Assembly (NCBI GenBank): GCA_964356315.1
Contig: CAYHHA010000037.1
Coordinates: forward strand, 1 to 12,611
Length of the DNA stretch: 12,611 nucleotides
Origin: CAYGFH01 sp964356315
Lineage (GTDB): Bacteria; Patescibacteriota; Microgenomatia; UBA10105; UBA927
Direction: 5' to 3'
How positions within the stretch are numbered: the stretch's first letter is position 1; the number at the start of each line of letters is the position of its first letter. Positions 12,541 through 12,611 of this stretch are shown in pieces. The translations under genes were made by a program, and so were the position numbers. The notes under the pieces were generated by a model. That model saw only the letters and a program-made list of their open reading frames with translations, had not been told where the DNA came from and did no database searches.

Positions 12541-12611
12541 CTGTATTCTGTATTTAGTATTTAGTATTTAGTATTTAGTATTTAGTATTTAGTATTTAGT
12601 ATTTAGTATTT
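12541..12611. repeat. Perfect heptamer tandem repeat at the window end
   Basis: Two CTGTATT units (12541, 12548) are followed by eight exact TAGTATT units from 12555, and the tract continues past the window edge. It lies directly upstream of the EamA operon. The same word in rotated form (AGTATTT) occurs once at 29-35 in the opening tract. On the minus strand it gives repeated AT-rich, weakly -10-like words. Confidence 0.9.

Overview
The window reads as a piece of a small-genome bacterium, most likely a member of the Candidate Phyla Radiation (Patescibacteria). This is an inference from several traits: a short membrane-anchored cupredoxin, Thr/Pro-linker and MopE-like surface proteins, a stripped-down two-subunit [NiFe] hydrogenase with a DUF6390-type partner, very tight gene packing, few Shine-Dalgarno sequences, and intergenic DNA made of degenerate 7-base repeats. 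The standard stop codons TAA, TAG and TGA are all used, so this is not a UGA-recoded lineage. No rRNA, tRNA, CRISPR array, insertion sequence or known defence system was seen.

Layout. Bases 1-175 are heptad-repeat DNA. Next come a cupredoxin (-), a methylated-DNA methyltransferase (+) and a Crp/Fnr-family regulator (-). Matching TGTAA-N6-TTACA palindromes lie in the cupredoxin/methyltransferase gap and upstream of the regulator gene, which suggests a small local regulon. From 1844 to 6878 there is a run of + genes: an anchored Ig-like protein, a secreted protein with 30 cysteines and MopE-like metal-binding repeats, a VKOR-type oxidase, a DsbA-type thioredoxin, and the small and large subunits of a [NiFe] hydrogenase. 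The last four genes are separated or interrupted by heptad repeats. A leaderless-looking gene for a methyltransferase-fold protein follows. Then comes a two-gene metal-transport operon: a soluble MgtE-type N/CBS sensor and an NRAMP relative whose binding site resembles the Mg-type (NRMT) branch. On the - strand, an overlapping operon encodes an EamA transporter, a DUF6390-like protein with a HypC-like C-terminal half, and an M52 hydrogenase maturation protease. The window ends in eight perfect copies of a heptamer.

How the genes may work together. VKOR and DsbA form an oxidative folding pair, and the cysteine-rich secreted protein just upstream is an obvious client. The hydrogenase subunits keep all four Ni-binding cysteines. 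Their maturation factors lie about 4 kb away on the other strand, beyond the metal operon. No diaphorase or other electron-partner subunit is present, so the redox partner is unknown. The most unusual signals are the period-7 DNA (including one tract inside the VKOR reading frame), the two-site Crp/Fnr palindrome set, the HypC-like fusion, and the MgtE-sensor/NRAMP pairing.
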